A stretch of 64,000 nucleotides of DNA from Paracoccaceae bacterium (GTDB lineage: Bacteria; Pseudomonadota; Alphaproteobacteria; Rhodobacterales; Rhodobacteraceae), in assembly GCA_019454225.1 (NCBI GenBank), contig CP075370.1, positions 1 to 64,000 of the forward strand. The letters run 5' to 3'. The notes beneath the pieces are model-generated. The model saw only the letters and a list, made by a program, of their open reading frames with translations, was not told where the DNA came from and did no database searches. Below are positions 53,970 to 63,145 of this stretch, piece by piece (the stretch's first letter is position 1; each line of letters opens with the position of its first letter). The position numbers were made by a program, and so were the translations under genes.

Positions 53970-55946
53970 ATGACCCAGCATTCCCGCCTTCTGTCGCCGG
54001 TCCGCCTGCGGGGCCACACGCTGCGCAACCGCGTGGTGTTCGGCGCGCATACCGCGAACATGGCGGTGGATGGCCTGCCCGGGCGGCAGTTCGGGGCCTA
54101 CCTGCTGGAGCGGGCCCTGGGCGGTGCCGCGATGATCGTGGCCGAACCGATGCCGGTGCACCGCACGGGCGTCCTGACGCGCGGCAACTTCCGGCATTCC
54201 AGCGATGCGGTGATCCCGCATTTCCGGGCCGTCACCGAACCGGTCAGGGACGCGGGCGCGGTGATCCTGCAGCAGCTCTACCACATCGGGGCGCATGGCG
54301 ATTCGGACCTGAGCTTTGCGCCGCACTGGTCGCCCTCGGGCCACCCCAGCTATCACGACAGCGACGGCAGCCACGCCATGACCGTGACCGAGATCGAGGA
54401 ACTGATCGCGGCGCATGTGGCGGCGGCGGTCCGCTGCAAGGCCGGGGGCTTTCAGGGGGTCGAGGTCTGGGCGGCCTATCATTCGCTGCTTGACCAGTTC
54501 TGGACACCCTGGAGCAACACGCGCGACGACGAATGGGGCGGAAGCCTGGAGAACCGCACGCGGTTCTCGCGCCGGATCGTCGAGGGGATCCGCCGGGCCT
54601 GCGGCGAGGATTTCGTGATCGGACTGGCGGTATCCACCTCGGACGCGCATGACGTCACGCTGGGGGTCGAGGCGCTGGCCGAGATCGTGGCGCTGCATGA
54701 TGCGACCGGGCACATCGACTATGTAACCTGCGGCCATGGCGGCTATCTGGATTTCGAGCGGCTGATGCCGACCTTCCTGTTCGCAGAAAAGCTGACGGCG
54801 CCGGTGACGGCGGTGCTGAAGGGCGCGGTGACACATGCGCTTGTGACCTCCGAGGCGCATGTGCGCACGCCCGAGAATGCCGAGGCGGTGATTGCGGCGG
54901 GCCAGGCCGACCTGGTGTCGGTGGTGCGGGGGCAGATCGCCGATCCGCACTGGGCGGCCAAGGTGGCGGCGGGACGGGCCGAACGGGTGCGCGGCTGCAT
55001 TTCCTGCAACCAGATGTGCTGGGGGCGGCGGTCGCGTGACTACTGGATTTCCTGCCTGATCAATCCGTCTGCGGGGCGCGAATGGGAATGGGGCGGCGAC
55101 CGGTTCAGCCCCGCCGCAACCCCGCGCGACATCCTGGTGGTGGGCGCCGGCCCCGCCGGGCTGGAGGCGGCGCGGGCCGCGGCAGAACGGGGGCACCGGG
55201 TGGAACTGCATGAGGCGGGCGCCCGCGTCGGCGGGCAGTTCCGGCTGGCCGGGATGCAGCCGCGCCGGGGCCAGATCATCGACCTTCTGGGCTGGTACGA
55301 GGCCGAGCTTGCCCGGCTGGGTGTCGATCTGCGGCTGAATTCCTACCTGGAGGACAGCGACATCGCGGCGCATCCGGCAACCGAGGTGATACTCGCCACC
55401 GGGTCGCTGCCCGATCCCGAGGCGCGGCAGCGCTGGCTGCCGGGGGCCGGGCCGATGCCGGGGATCGAGGCGGGCGGCGTATGGTCGGCCGAGGATGCGA
55501 TGCGGCGCGAGGCGCGGCTGGGCGATGCGGTGGTCGTGCTGGACGAGGGCGGCAACTGGCGCGGGGTGGGCACAGCCTGGGCTCTGGCCGAACGCGGGCA
55601 CCGCGTCACGCTGGTCACGCCCGACCCGTTCGTCGGGCGCGAGATCGTCCGCACCTCGGCGGACGGACCGGCGCGGGCGCGGCTGGCCCGGTTGGGGGTG
55701 AGCTTCCGCACCGAAAGCGTGATCGCCCGCTGGCATGGCAACGGCGCCACGCTGCGCAGCCTGCTGACCGGCGAGGAGGAGACGGTGGCCGCGTCGGGCC
55801 TTGTCGTGGCCACGACGAACCGTGCCTTCGATCCCTTTCCCGAAACCCTGCCGGGCAAGCGGCTGCACCGGATCGGCGATTGCGTCGCCCCCCGGCAGGC
55901 CCCATACGCCTTTCATGAAGGGCGGCGGGTGGCGCTGGCGCTCTAG
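53970..55946 (+). CDS. FMN/4Fe-4S/FAD oxidoreductase (TMADH/dienoyl-CoA reductase type)
   Basis: A 658-residue protein with three parts. An N-terminal OYE-like FMN barrel (about 1-330; LYHIGAHG, EVWAAYHSLLDQFWTPW) is followed by a 4Fe-4S cluster with Cys343, Cys346, Cys350 and Cys362. The C-terminal FAD/NAD-binding region contains ILVVGAGPAGLEAARAAA. The layout matches trimethylamine/dimethylamine dehydrogenases, 2,4-dienoyl-CoA reductase and N-methyl-proline demethylases. The substrate is unknown; a methylated amine is plausible. The covalent-FMN Cys of TMADH is not evident. Followed 18 bp later by a flavoprotein gene. Confidence 0.82.
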   Translation: MTQHSRLLSPVRLRGHTLRNRVVFGAHTANMAVDGLPGRQFGAYLLERALGGAAMIVAEPMPVHRTGVLTRGNFRHSSDAVIPHFRAVTEPVRDAGAVILQQLYHIGAHGDSDLSFAPHWSPSGHPSYHDSDGSHAMTVTEIEELIAAHVAAAVRCKAGGFQGVEVWAAYHSLLDQFWTPWSNTRDDEWGGSLENRTRFSRRIVEGIRRACGEDFVIGLAVSTSDAHDVTLGVEALAEIVALHDATGHIDYVTCGHGGYLDFERLMPTFLFAEKLTAPVTAVLKGAVTHALVTSEAHVRTPENAEAVIAAGQADLVSVVRGQIADPHWAAKVAAGRAERVRGCISCNQMCWGRRSRDYWISCLINPSAGREWEWGGDRFSPAATPRDILVVGAGPAGLEAARAAAERGHRVELHEAGARVGGQFRLAGMQPRRGQIIDLLGWYEAELARLGVDLRLNSYLEDSDIAAHPATEVILATGSLPDPEARQRWLPGAGPMPGIEAGGVWSAEDAMRREARLGDAVVVLDEGGNWRGVGTAWALAERGHRVTLVTPDPFVGREIVRTSADGPARARLARLGVSFRTESVIARWHGNGATLRSLLTGEEETVAASGLVVATTNRAFDPFPETLPGKRLHRIGDCVAPRQAPYAFHEGRRVALAL

Positions 55947-55964
55947 CGTCGCGGCGGAGGACGG

Positions 55965-57152
55965 ATGGGCAGGCCCGAGGCAGTGGTGATCGGCGCGGGC
56001 CCTGCCGGGCTGATGGCCGCCGAGGCGATGGCCGGTGCCGGCCTTTCGGTGACGGTGGCCGAGGCCAAGCCTTCGCCCGCGCGCAAGTTCCTGATGGCGG
56101 GCAAGTCGGGGCTGAACATCACCAGGGACGAACCGATGGCGGCCTTTGCCGCCGCCTATCACCCGCCCGGCTGGCTGACGCCGATCCTTGATTCCTTCGG
56201 ACCCGATGCCGTCGCCGCGTGGTGCCGGGGTCTTGGCCAGCCGGTCTTCACCGGCAGTTCGGGCCGGGTGTTTCCCGTGGCGATGAAGGCGTCGCCGCTG
56301 CTGCGCGCCTGGCTCGCGCGGCTGGACGGGCTGGGGGTGGTGCTGCACCGGCGCTGGCGATGGACCGGTTTCGACGGCACCGCCGCCCGGTTCGACACGC
56401 CCGCCGGTCCCGCGCGGCTGGCGCCGCGCGTCACGGTGCTGGCCCTGGGCGGGGCAAGCTGGGCGCGGCTGGGGTCGGACGGGGCCTGGGCGCCGCTGCT
56501 GGCCGGCCTCGGCGTGCCGCTGGCACCGTTCCGGCCGGCGAACATGGGGTTCAGGATCGACTGGTCCCCGCATATGGCCGCGCTTGCCGGCCAGCCGGTG
56601 AAGGGTGCGGCCCTGGTGGTGTCCGGCGGCATGCGCCACCGCGGCGAATTCGTGATCTCGTCCCGGGGGATCGAGGGTGGCGCCGTCTATGCCGCATCGC
56701 GGGCCCTGCGCGATGGCGCGCGCCTTGCGGTCGACCTGATGGCGGACCTGCCCGAGGCGGGCGTCGCGGCGCGGCTGGCACGGGCAAAGCCGGGCGACAG
56801 CCTGGCCAACCGCCTGCGCAAGGCGGGGCTCGGCCCGGTTGCCGCCGCCCTGCTGCGCGAATGGGGCGGGCCGCTGCCCGCCGACCCGGCCGCGCTGGCG
56901 GCACGGATCAAGGCGCTGCCGGTGCCGCTTGGACCGCCACGCCCGATGGACGAGGCGATTTCGACCGCCGGAGGGATCATGGCGCAGGGTCTGGGCGCGG
57001 GGCTGGACCTGCACGCCCTGCCCGGCGTCTTTGCCGCGGGCGAGATGCTGGACTGGGAGGCGCCGACAGGCGGCTATCTGCTGACCGCCAGCCTGGCGAC
57101 CGGGCGGCATGCCGGGCTCGCGGCAGCCCGGCGCGCGCTCTCGGCCGGGTAG
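55965..57152 (+). CDS. TIGR03862-family FAD-dependent oxidoreductase (HI0933-like)
   Basis: A 395-residue flavoprotein with an N-terminal dinucleotide motif AVVIGAGPAGLMAAEAMA, the MAGKSGLNITRDEP motif of the HI0933/YhiN family and the C-terminal GGIMAQGL / AGEMLDWEAPTGGYLL segments. The function is unknown. It is 18 bp after the FMN/Fe-S oxidoreductase and convergent with pncB. Confidence 0.9.
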   Translation: MGRPEAVVIGAGPAGLMAAEAMAGAGLSVTVAEAKPSPARKFLMAGKSGLNITRDEPMAAFAAAYHPPGWLTPILDSFGPDAVAAWCRGLGQPVFTGSSGRVFPVAMKASPLLRAWLARLDGLGVVLHRRWRWTGFDGTAARFDTPAGPARLAPRVTVLALGGASWARLGSDGAWAPLLAGLGVPLAPFRPANMGFRIDWSPHMAALAGQPVKGAALVVSGGMRHRGEFVISSRGIEGGAVYAASRALRDGARLAVDLMADLPEAGVAARLARAKPGDSLANRLRKAGLGPVAAALLREWGGPLPADPAALAARIKALPVPLGPPRPMDEAISTAGGIMAQGLGAGLDLHALPGVFAAGEMLDWEAPTGGYLLTASLATGRHAGLAAARRALSAG

Positions 57153-57178
57153 CCGGACGACCTGCCGCCGCCGTCCGG
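57153..57178. terminator. Bidirectional hairpin between convergent genes
   Basis: A 7-bp stem (57153-57159 with 57172-57178) with a 12-nt loop lies in the 57-bp space between the TIGR03862 gene and pncB. No U-run, so termination efficiency is uncertain. Confidence 0.4.
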
Positions 57179-57209
57179 GCGGGGAAAGACAGTGCGCGCC
57201 TGCCCCCGG

Positions 57210-58499
57210 TCAGACCACCACGGCGCGCGCGACCTGCGGGCCCACCCCGAACACCCGCTTGTAGCGCGCCACCTCATCCGCCGGGCCCATCGCCTTGTTG
57301 GGGTTGTCCGACAGCTTGACCGTGGGCCGCCCGTCGGCCGCGATGGCCTTGCACACCAGGCTGAAGGGCGCCAGCGCATCGCCCGCCACCAGATCGCGGA
57401 AATCGTTGGTCAGCATGGTGCCCCAGCCGAACGACACCTTCACCCGCCCGGCGAACTGCCGGTGCAGTGCCTCGATCCGGTCGACGTCGAGCCCGTCGGA
57501 AAAGATCACGAGCTTCGTGGCCGGGTCCTCGCCCCGGTCGCGCCACCAGCGGATCGCGGTTTCCGCGCCTTCCGCCGGGTCGCCGGAATCGATGCGGATT
57601 CCGGTCCATTTCGCCAGCCATTCCGGCGCGCGGGCAAGGAAGCCGGCCGTGCCATAGGTATCGGGCAGGATGATGCGCAGGTTGCCGTCGTGTTCCTCGT
57701 GCCAGTCGGCCAGCACCTGATAGGGCGCCTGCGCCAGTTCCGCATCATCCCGTGCCAGCGCCGAATAGACCATGGGCAGTTCGTGGGCATTGGTGCCGAT
57801 CGCCTCGATGTCGCGGCGCTGCGCGATCAGGCAGTTCGAGGTGCCGATGAAGGCCCCTTCCAGCCCCTCGATCATCGCCTGGACGCACCAGTCCTGCCAC
57901 AGGAAGGAATGCCGCCGCCTCGTGCCGAAATCGGCGATCCGCAGGCCGGGAATGCGGCGCAGGCGCTCGACCTTTTCCCAGAGCTTGGTCATCGCGCGGG
58001 CATAGAGAACCTGCAGCTCGAACCGGCCCATGCGTTCCAGAACGGCCCGGCCGCGCAATTCCATCAGCACGGCAAGCGCCGGGATCTCCCACATCATCAC
58101 CTCGGGCCAGGCGCCCTCGAAGGTCAGTTCGTACTGCCCGTCGCGGCGTTCCAGGTGATAGGGCGGCAGGCGCAGGCCCTCGAACCACTCCATGAAATCG
58201 GGGCGGAACATCTGGCGCTTGCCATAGAAGGTGTTGCCGCGCAGCCATGTGCTTTCGCCGCGGGTCAGGCGCAGCGACCGGACATGGTCAAGCTGCTCGC
58301 GCAGTTCGCCCTCGTCCACCAGATCGGCCAGGCGCACCGCCGAGGTGCGGTTGATCAGGCTGAAGGTCACCGTGGTATCCGGCCGGTTGCGATAGATCGA
58401 CTGGCACATCAGGAGCTTGTAGAAATCGGTGTCGATCAGCGACCGGACGATCGGGTCGATCTTCCAGCGGTGGTTCCAGACGCGCGCGGCGATATCCAT
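57210..58499 (-). CDS. pncB: Nicotinate phosphoribosyltransferase
   Basis: A 429-residue type I NaPRTase joining nicotinate to PRPP for NAD salvage. The N terminus reads [16 protein letters not shown], the middle [17 protein letters not shown] and the C-terminal phosphate region [14 protein letters not shown]. Its substrate nicotinate is made by PncA, encoded 2.4 kb away on the same strand at 60936-61541 with a histidine kinase between. Confidence 0.96.
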   Translation of the reverse strand: MDIAARVWNHRWKIDPIVRSLIDTDFYKLLMCQSIYRNRPDTTVTFSLINRTSAVRLADLVDEGELREQLDHVRSLRLTRGESTWLRGNTFYGKRQMFRPDFMEWFEGLRLPPYHLERRDGQYELTFEGAWPEVMMWEIPALAVLMELRGRAVLERMGRFELQVLYARAMTKLWEKVERLRRIPGLRIADFGTRRRHSFLWQDWCVQAMIEGLEGAFIGTSNCLIAQRRDIEAIGTNAHELPMVYSALARDDAELAQAPYQVLADWHEEHDGNLRIILPDTYGTAGFLARAPEWLAKWTGIRIDSGDPAEGAETAIRWWRDRGEDPATKLVIFSDGLDVDRIEALHRQFAGRVKVSFGWGTMLTNDFRDLVAGDALAPFSLVCKAIAADGRPTVKLSDNPNKAMGPADEVARYKRVFGVGPQVARAVVV

Positions 58500-58560
58500 C
58501 TTCGGCCTCTCCCTCGGATGACCGGTGATAAGCCATGGAAGCGGGCGGCGTCAAAAGCCC

Positions 58561-60840
58561 TCAGGCAGCGCCGCGCACCGGCATGACGTCCGGCCCGATG
58601 AAGCGGTCGAGTGTGGCATAGATGTCGGCGGGCATGACGGGCTTGGTCAGGAAGGCATCGCATCCGACCCCGAGGCTGGCGGTCGCATCCTCGGCAAAGG
58701 CGTTCGCGGTCAGCATCACCATGGGGCAGCGCGGCAGCGGATCGCCGCCATCCCCGGCCTCGTGGGCGCGGATCGCCCGGGCGGCGGCCAGCCCGTCCAT
58801 CACCGGCATCTGCATGTCGAGGAATACGAAATCGGGCCGCTGCCGGGCATAGGCCTCGACCGCCTCGGCGCCGTTCACCGCCTCTTCCAGCGTCGCGCCG
58901 GTGCGCTCGATCAGCTTGCGCAGGATCAGCCGGTTGGTGCCGTTGTCCTCGGCGACCAGAATGCGGCGGCCCGCAAGCCGGGGGATCGCCGGCGCCACCT
59001 CGGGTGCCGTCGCGCCCGGAGCGGCGGCCCTGGCAAGGACAAGCGACAGCACGAACACCGATCCGACGCCGGGGATCGAACGCAGGGTGATGTCCCCCCC
59101 CATCAGCCGGGCGAGCTGCCGGGCAATGGCCAGGCCAAGACCGGTGCCGCCGAATTCGCGGCTGGTCGAGTTGTCGGACTGGGTGAAGCTTTCAAAGATC
59201 GCCTCCTGCCGGTCCTGCCGGATGCCGACGCCGGTATCCGTGATCTCGATCGACAGGGCGACCCTGCCGCCGGTCGCCGGCAGTGCCCGCAGGTCGATGC
59301 TGACCTGCCCTTCGCGGGTGAACCGCACGGCATTGCCGATCAGGTTCGTCAGCACTTGCTGGATGCGTCCGGCATCACCCTTGACCCAGACCGCCGGCGC
59401 CTCGGGGCCGGGCGCGATGAACTGAAGGCCCTTCCCCTCGGCCAGCGGCCGCAGCAGCCGCGCGACGCCCTGCACCAGGGCGGTGGCGTTCATCGGCTTC
59501 GCGTCGATCTGCATCCCCCCGGCCTCGAGCCGGGAAAGGTCGAGGATGTCGTTGATCAGCGCCAGCAGCGACCGGCCCGATTCCATGATGGCGCTGACGT
59601 AACCGCGCTGCTCGTCATTGATCCCGGTATCGGCCAGCAGCCCTGCCATGCCGATGACACCGTTCATCGGCGTCCGGATCTCGTGGCTCATGGTGGCCAG
59701 GAACCGCGACCGCGCCTCGGCCGCGGCGGCGGCGCGGGCGCTTGCCTCGGCCAGCGCGGCGGCATGTTCCTTGGCCACGGTGATGTCACGTTCGACCTGG
59801 ATCGTCATCAGCGGGCGCCCGTTGGCATCAAGCACATGGGTGCCGCTGGTCTCGATCCACACGGTCCGTCCGTCGCGGGTGGTGTTCAGGATTTCCACGC
59901 GCCACGGCTGCCCGGCCGCGCGCGCCTCGACGATGGCGTTCACCGCCTCCGGGGCGCTGCTGTTGGACGTCAGCACCTGGCCCGGGGTGCGGCCGATCAC
60001 GTCTTCCGCCGAAAAGCCGGTGATCCGGGTGAAGGTGGGATTGACCCATTCGATCCGGCCGTCGGCATCGCAGATGATGATGCTGTCATTCGCCTGTTCG
60101 GCCACCAGCGCCAGCTTTCTTGCCTGCGCCTCGCGCTGCGCCAGCGCGGCGGTGGATACCGCCAGCGCGTGCTGATCCTCCAGCAGCTGCCGCTCCATCG
60201 CCATGCCGCGATGGAACCCCCGCCCGGCGATCCGCAGGAAATTCCAGCTGGCATAGCACAGCATGATCGTGGCGATCAGGTGATAGGCGTCGCCCATCAG
60301 CCAGACCGAAAGGTCCGGCGCGGCCAGCGCATCGCGCGCGAGAAGCCCTGCCAGCGTCACGGCGAACAGCGCCAGCCGCAGATCCGCCATCCGTGCGCAA
60401 TAGGGGCGCGCAAGGCCCGCGTTGATCGTGGCGCCGATCAGGAAGGCCGTGGCAAAGAACGCGATCGCCGGATCGGCCGACTGCGTCCAGGCCAGCACGA
60501 CCGAGGCGGCGATGGTCACCCCCTGCGCGGTGCCGATCACCAGGGCCGCGCGGCGCCAGCGCCGGGGCACCTCGCGGTCGCGGAACCGCGCCAGCAGTGC
60601 CCGCAGGAACAGCGAATCGACGGCATCGCCCACGAAACCCAGCAGGAAGGCCAGAACGCCGATCCACGGGGCCTCGATCACCGCCAGGGCACCGGCGCCG
60701 ACCACGGTCAGAACCTGGCGCGCGGCGAATCCCCTGATCCGCCCGGCCGCATAGCGCAGGAACAGGCCGTTCCGGCTGGAACGCCGCTCGAACCGTTCCA
60801 GCGCGTCCCGCGATACACCGTTGTCTTCAGCCCTGGTCAT
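58561..60840 (-). CDS. Membrane-bound hybrid sensor histidine kinase (PAS-HK-REC)
   Basis: A 759-residue hybrid kinase. The N-terminal membrane region (about 35-200) has five or six hydrophobic segments resembling no named sensor. A PAS domain (about 240-365) contains EWVNPTFTRITGF. The HisKA phospho-His is in TMSHEIRTPMNG near 383. The HATPase core ends in GGTGLGLAIARQL. A receiver (about 630-750) has phospho-Asp in FVFLDMQMPV and Lys in FLTKPV. No separate response regulator is adjacent. It lies between pncB and pncA. Confidence 0.93.
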   Translation of the reverse strand: MTRAEDNGVSRDALERFERRSSRNGLFLRYAAGRIRGFAARQVLTVVGAGALAVIEAPWIGVLAFLLGFVGDAVDSLFLRALLARFRDREVPRRWRRAALVIGTAQGVTIAASVVLAWTQSADPAIAFFATAFLIGATINAGLARPYCARMADLRLALFAVTLAGLLARDALAAPDLSVWLMGDAYHLIATIMLCYASWNFLRIAGRGFHRGMAMERQLLEDQHALAVSTAALAQREAQARKLALVAEQANDSIIICDADGRIEWVNPTFTRITGFSAEDVIGRTPGQVLTSNSSAPEAVNAIVEARAAGQPWRVEILNTTRDGRTVWIETSGTHVLDANGRPLMTIQVERDITVAKEHAAALAEASARAAAAAEARSRFLATMSHEIRTPMNGVIGMAGLLADTGINDEQRGYVSAIMESGRSLLALINDILDLSRLEAGGMQIDAKPMNATALVQGVARLLRPLAEGKGLQFIAPGPEAPAVWVKGDAGRIQQVLTNLIGNAVRFTREGQVSIDLRALPATGGRVALSIEITDTGVGIRQDRQEAIFESFTQSDNSTSREFGGTGLGLAIARQLARLMGGDITLRSIPGVGSVFVLSLVLARAAAPGATAPEVAPAIPRLAGRRILVAEDNGTNRLILRKLIERTGATLEEAVNGAEAVEAYARQRPDFVFLDMQMPVMDGLAAARAIRAHEAGDGGDPLPRCPMVMLTANAFAEDATASLGVGCDAFLTKPVMPADIYATLDRFIGPDVMPVRGAA

Positions 60841-60935
60841 GTGCTGTCCGCCGTCATCCTGCTGCGCGAAGAATCCGGCAGAAACCTTCGCAAAGGATTG
60901 CGTCGCAATCGCGGCAGCCGCCGCGCCGTCGCGGA

Positions 60936-61541
60936 TCAGGCGAGCGTCACGCCCGCCCCCCGCATCGCCGTCATCGCCGCCGCCAGCGATCCATCAAGGT
61001 CGATGGCGCGGCAGGCGTCCATCACCACCGTCACGTCGAACCCCAGCCGCGCGGCATCCTGCGCCGAATAGGCCACGCAGAAATCGGTGGCCAGCCCCGC
61101 CAGCACCAGCCGCGTGATGCCACGGCTGCGCAGATACCCCTCCAGCCCCGTGGGCGTCGTGCGATCGTTCTCGAAGAAGGCGGAATAGCTGTCGATGCCG
61201 GGCCGGAACCCCTTGCGGATCACCAGATCGGCGCGGTCGGTGGCAAGCCCGGGGTGGAACCCCGCCCCGGCCGTGCCCTGCACGCAGTGCACCGGCCACA
61301 GCACCTGCGGGCCGTAGGGCATCCGGGTCAGGCTGAAGGGGGCAGCGCCCGGATGATTCGCCGCAAAGCTCAGGTGGCCCGCCGGGTGCCAGTCCTGCGT
61401 CAGGATCACCGCGCCCGCATCCTGCATCAGCGCGTTGACCGGCCCCACCACCGCATCGCCATCGGCCACCGCCAGCGCACCGCCGGGGCAGAAATCCAGT
61501 TGCACGTCGATCACGATCAGGGCGCTGCCATCGGCCTGCAT
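60936..61541 (-). CDS. pncA: Nicotinamidase
   Basis: A 201-residue isochorismatase-fold amidase converting nicotinamide to nicotinate. The active-site Asp is in LIVIDVQLDFCPGG, metal ligands are in TQDWHPAGHLSF, and the nucleophile Cys is in GLATDFCVAYSAQDA. The start at 61541 matches relatives. Divergent from trhO. With pncB it forms a two-step NAD salvage path. Confidence 0.96.
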   Translation of the reverse strand: MQADGSALIVIDVQLDFCPGGALAVADGDAVVGPVNALMQDAGAVILTQDWHPAGHLSFAANHPGAAPFSLTRMPYGPQVLWPVHCVQGTAGAGFHPGLATDRADLVIRKGFRPGIDSYSAFFENDRTTPTGLEGYLRSRGITRLVLAGLATDFCVAYSAQDAARLGFDVTVVMDACRAIDLDGSLAAAMTAMRGAGVTLA

Positions 61542-61636
61542 CGGGTTCCTCCTGCGGTCCGGCGCCAAGCTTGGCATGGCATGCGGGCCGATGGAAAGCC
61601 CTTGATCTTTGCCGCCGCCGCGCGCACCTGCCAGCC

Positions 61637-62539
61637 ATGCTGACCGTTGCCGCCTTCTATCGCTTCGCACCCGTTCCGGACCCTGCCGCCATCGTCGCCG
61701 CACTGCGCGAGACGGGCGGGCCCCTTGGCCTTTCCGGCACGATCCTTGTCGCGCCCGAGGGGGTGAACGGCACCATCGCCGGTCCGGCGGAGGATGTTGC
61801 GGAAATCCTGCGCCGCCTTGCCGCCGAGCCTGGCATGGAGGGCATCGCGCCGCGCCTGTCCGGCGCGGAAACCCCGCCCTTCGGACGCTTCAAGGTGCGG
61901 CTGAAGCGCGAGATCGTGACCATGGGCCAGCCCGCCGCCGATCCGCTGCGCGGCACCGGCACCCATGTGCCCCCGGCCGACTGGAACCGGCTTGTCGACG
62001 ACCCCGCGACGGTTCTGATCGACACCCGCAACGCCTATGAAGTGTCGGTCGGCACCTTTCCCGGCGCACTCGACCCCGCCACCGACCGTTTCCGCGACTT
62101 TCCCCTCTGGTGGCAGGCCAACCGCGACCGGCTGGCGGGGCGCCGGATCGCGATGTTCTGCACCGGCGGCATCCGCTGCGAGAAGGCCACCGCCTGGCTG
62201 GTCGCCCAGGGTGTGCCCGAGGTCTACCACCTGCAGGGCGGCATCCTGCGCTATCTGGACGAGATCGCCCCGGAAGACTCGCGCTGGCAGGGTGAGTGTT
62301 TCGTGTTCGACGGCCGGGTGACGCTGGGCCACGGCCTGACCCCCGGCAGCGCCACGACCTGCGGCGCCTGCCGCCGCCCGCTGTCGGCAGCCGACCGCGC
62401 GAACCCGGCCTTCGAGGAAGGCGTCGCCTGCCCGGCCTGCGCGGCGGAATACGGCGCCGCAGACCGCGCGCGTTTCCGCGAGCGCCACCGGCAAATGGCC
62501 CTGGCGGCCGCGCGCGGCACGCGGCACCTCGGGGCGTGA
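61637..62539 (+). CDS. trhO: tRNA uridine(34) hydroxylase TrhO (rhodanese-related)
   Basis: A 300-residue protein. The N-terminal UPF0176 domain (about 1-100, with FRF replaced by FYRF near the start) is followed by a rhodanese domain (about 120-215). The catalytic Cys175 is in AMFCTGGIRCEKATA. The C-terminal Cys cluster CGACRRPLS / CPACAAEYG may bind zinc. It performs oxygen-dependent 5-hydroxylation of wobble uridine in tRNA. The start at 61637 begins the conserved domain; an upstream ATG would lie in the divergent region. Confidence 0.9.
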   Translation: MLTVAAFYRFAPVPDPAAIVAALRETGGPLGLSGTILVAPEGVNGTIAGPAEDVAEILRRLAAEPGMEGIAPRLSGAETPPFGRFKVRLKREIVTMGQPAADPLRGTGTHVPPADWNRLVDDPATVLIDTRNAYEVSVGTFPGALDPATDRFRDFPLWWQANRDRLAGRRIAMFCTGGIRCEKATAWLVAQGVPEVYHLQGGILRYLDEIAPEDSRWQGECFVFDGRVTLGHGLTPGSATTCGACRRPLSAADRANPAFEEGVACPACAAEYGAADRARFRERHRQMALAAARGTRHLGA

Positions 62540-62564
62540 CACGGCGCGCCGCGGGGCGCCGGCC

Positions 62565-63053
62565 TCAGATTGCGGCGAGCAGCGCCTCGCCGCCCGAGAT
62601 GTCGCAACTGCCGCGGCTTTCCTCGACATGCAGCACCTTCACCACACCATCCTCGGCATAGAGCGCATAGCGCATCGAACGGTCGTAGAACCCGGCGGGC
62701 GGCGCGCTGAAGGCCATGCCGACCGATTTGGTGAACCCGGCATCGGCATCCGCCAGCATGGTGATTCCGGCAGCGGTCGCCCCGGTGGATTCGCCCCATG
62801 CCGCCATCACGAACGGATCGTTCACGGCGATGCAGATCACCGCATCGACACCCTTCGCGGCAAAGCCCGCGCGGGTGCGGATGAAGCTCGGGACATGGGC
62901 GGCGGTGCAGGTGCGCGTATAGGCGCCGGGCAGCGCGAAGATCACCGCCTTGCGCCCCGCGATCATCGACGAAAGCGTCACGGCCTCGGGCCCCTCGGCG
63001 CCAAGGCGCAGCAGGCTGGCATCGGGCAGGCGGTCGCCGGGTGAAATCGTCAT
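62565..63053 (-). CDS. Peroxiredoxin (Prx5-like)
   Basis: A 162-residue thiol peroxidase. The peroxidatic Cys49 is in LPGAYTRTCTAAHVPSF, and a second Cys is in the C-terminal RGSCDISGG, typical of atypical 2-Cys/Prx5-type enzymes reduced by glutaredoxin or thioredoxin. It is convergent with trhO and divergent from the following reductase gene across 92 bp. Confidence 0.94.
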   Translation of the reverse strand: MTISPGDRLPDASLLRLGAEGPEAVTLSSMIAGRKAVIFALPGAYTRTCTAAHVPSFIRTRAGFAAKGVDAVICIAVNDPFVMAAWGESTGATAAGITMLADADAGFTKSVGMAFSAPPAGFYDRSMRYALYAEDGVVKVLHVEESRGSCDISGGEALLAAI

Positions 63054-63145
63054 CTTGTCACGCTCCTGCGTTGCGTAGGGGTTGCGCCGGGTTATAGGGT
63101 AGCGCCGGGGCTGCGGCCAGTGGCGGCGGCAGAAAGACGGGGCGC

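Noticed and set aside
53766-57110. Minus-strand ORF of about 1,100 codons
   Set aside because: Antisense to two recognisable flavoproteins; Arg/Pro/His-rich with no domain.
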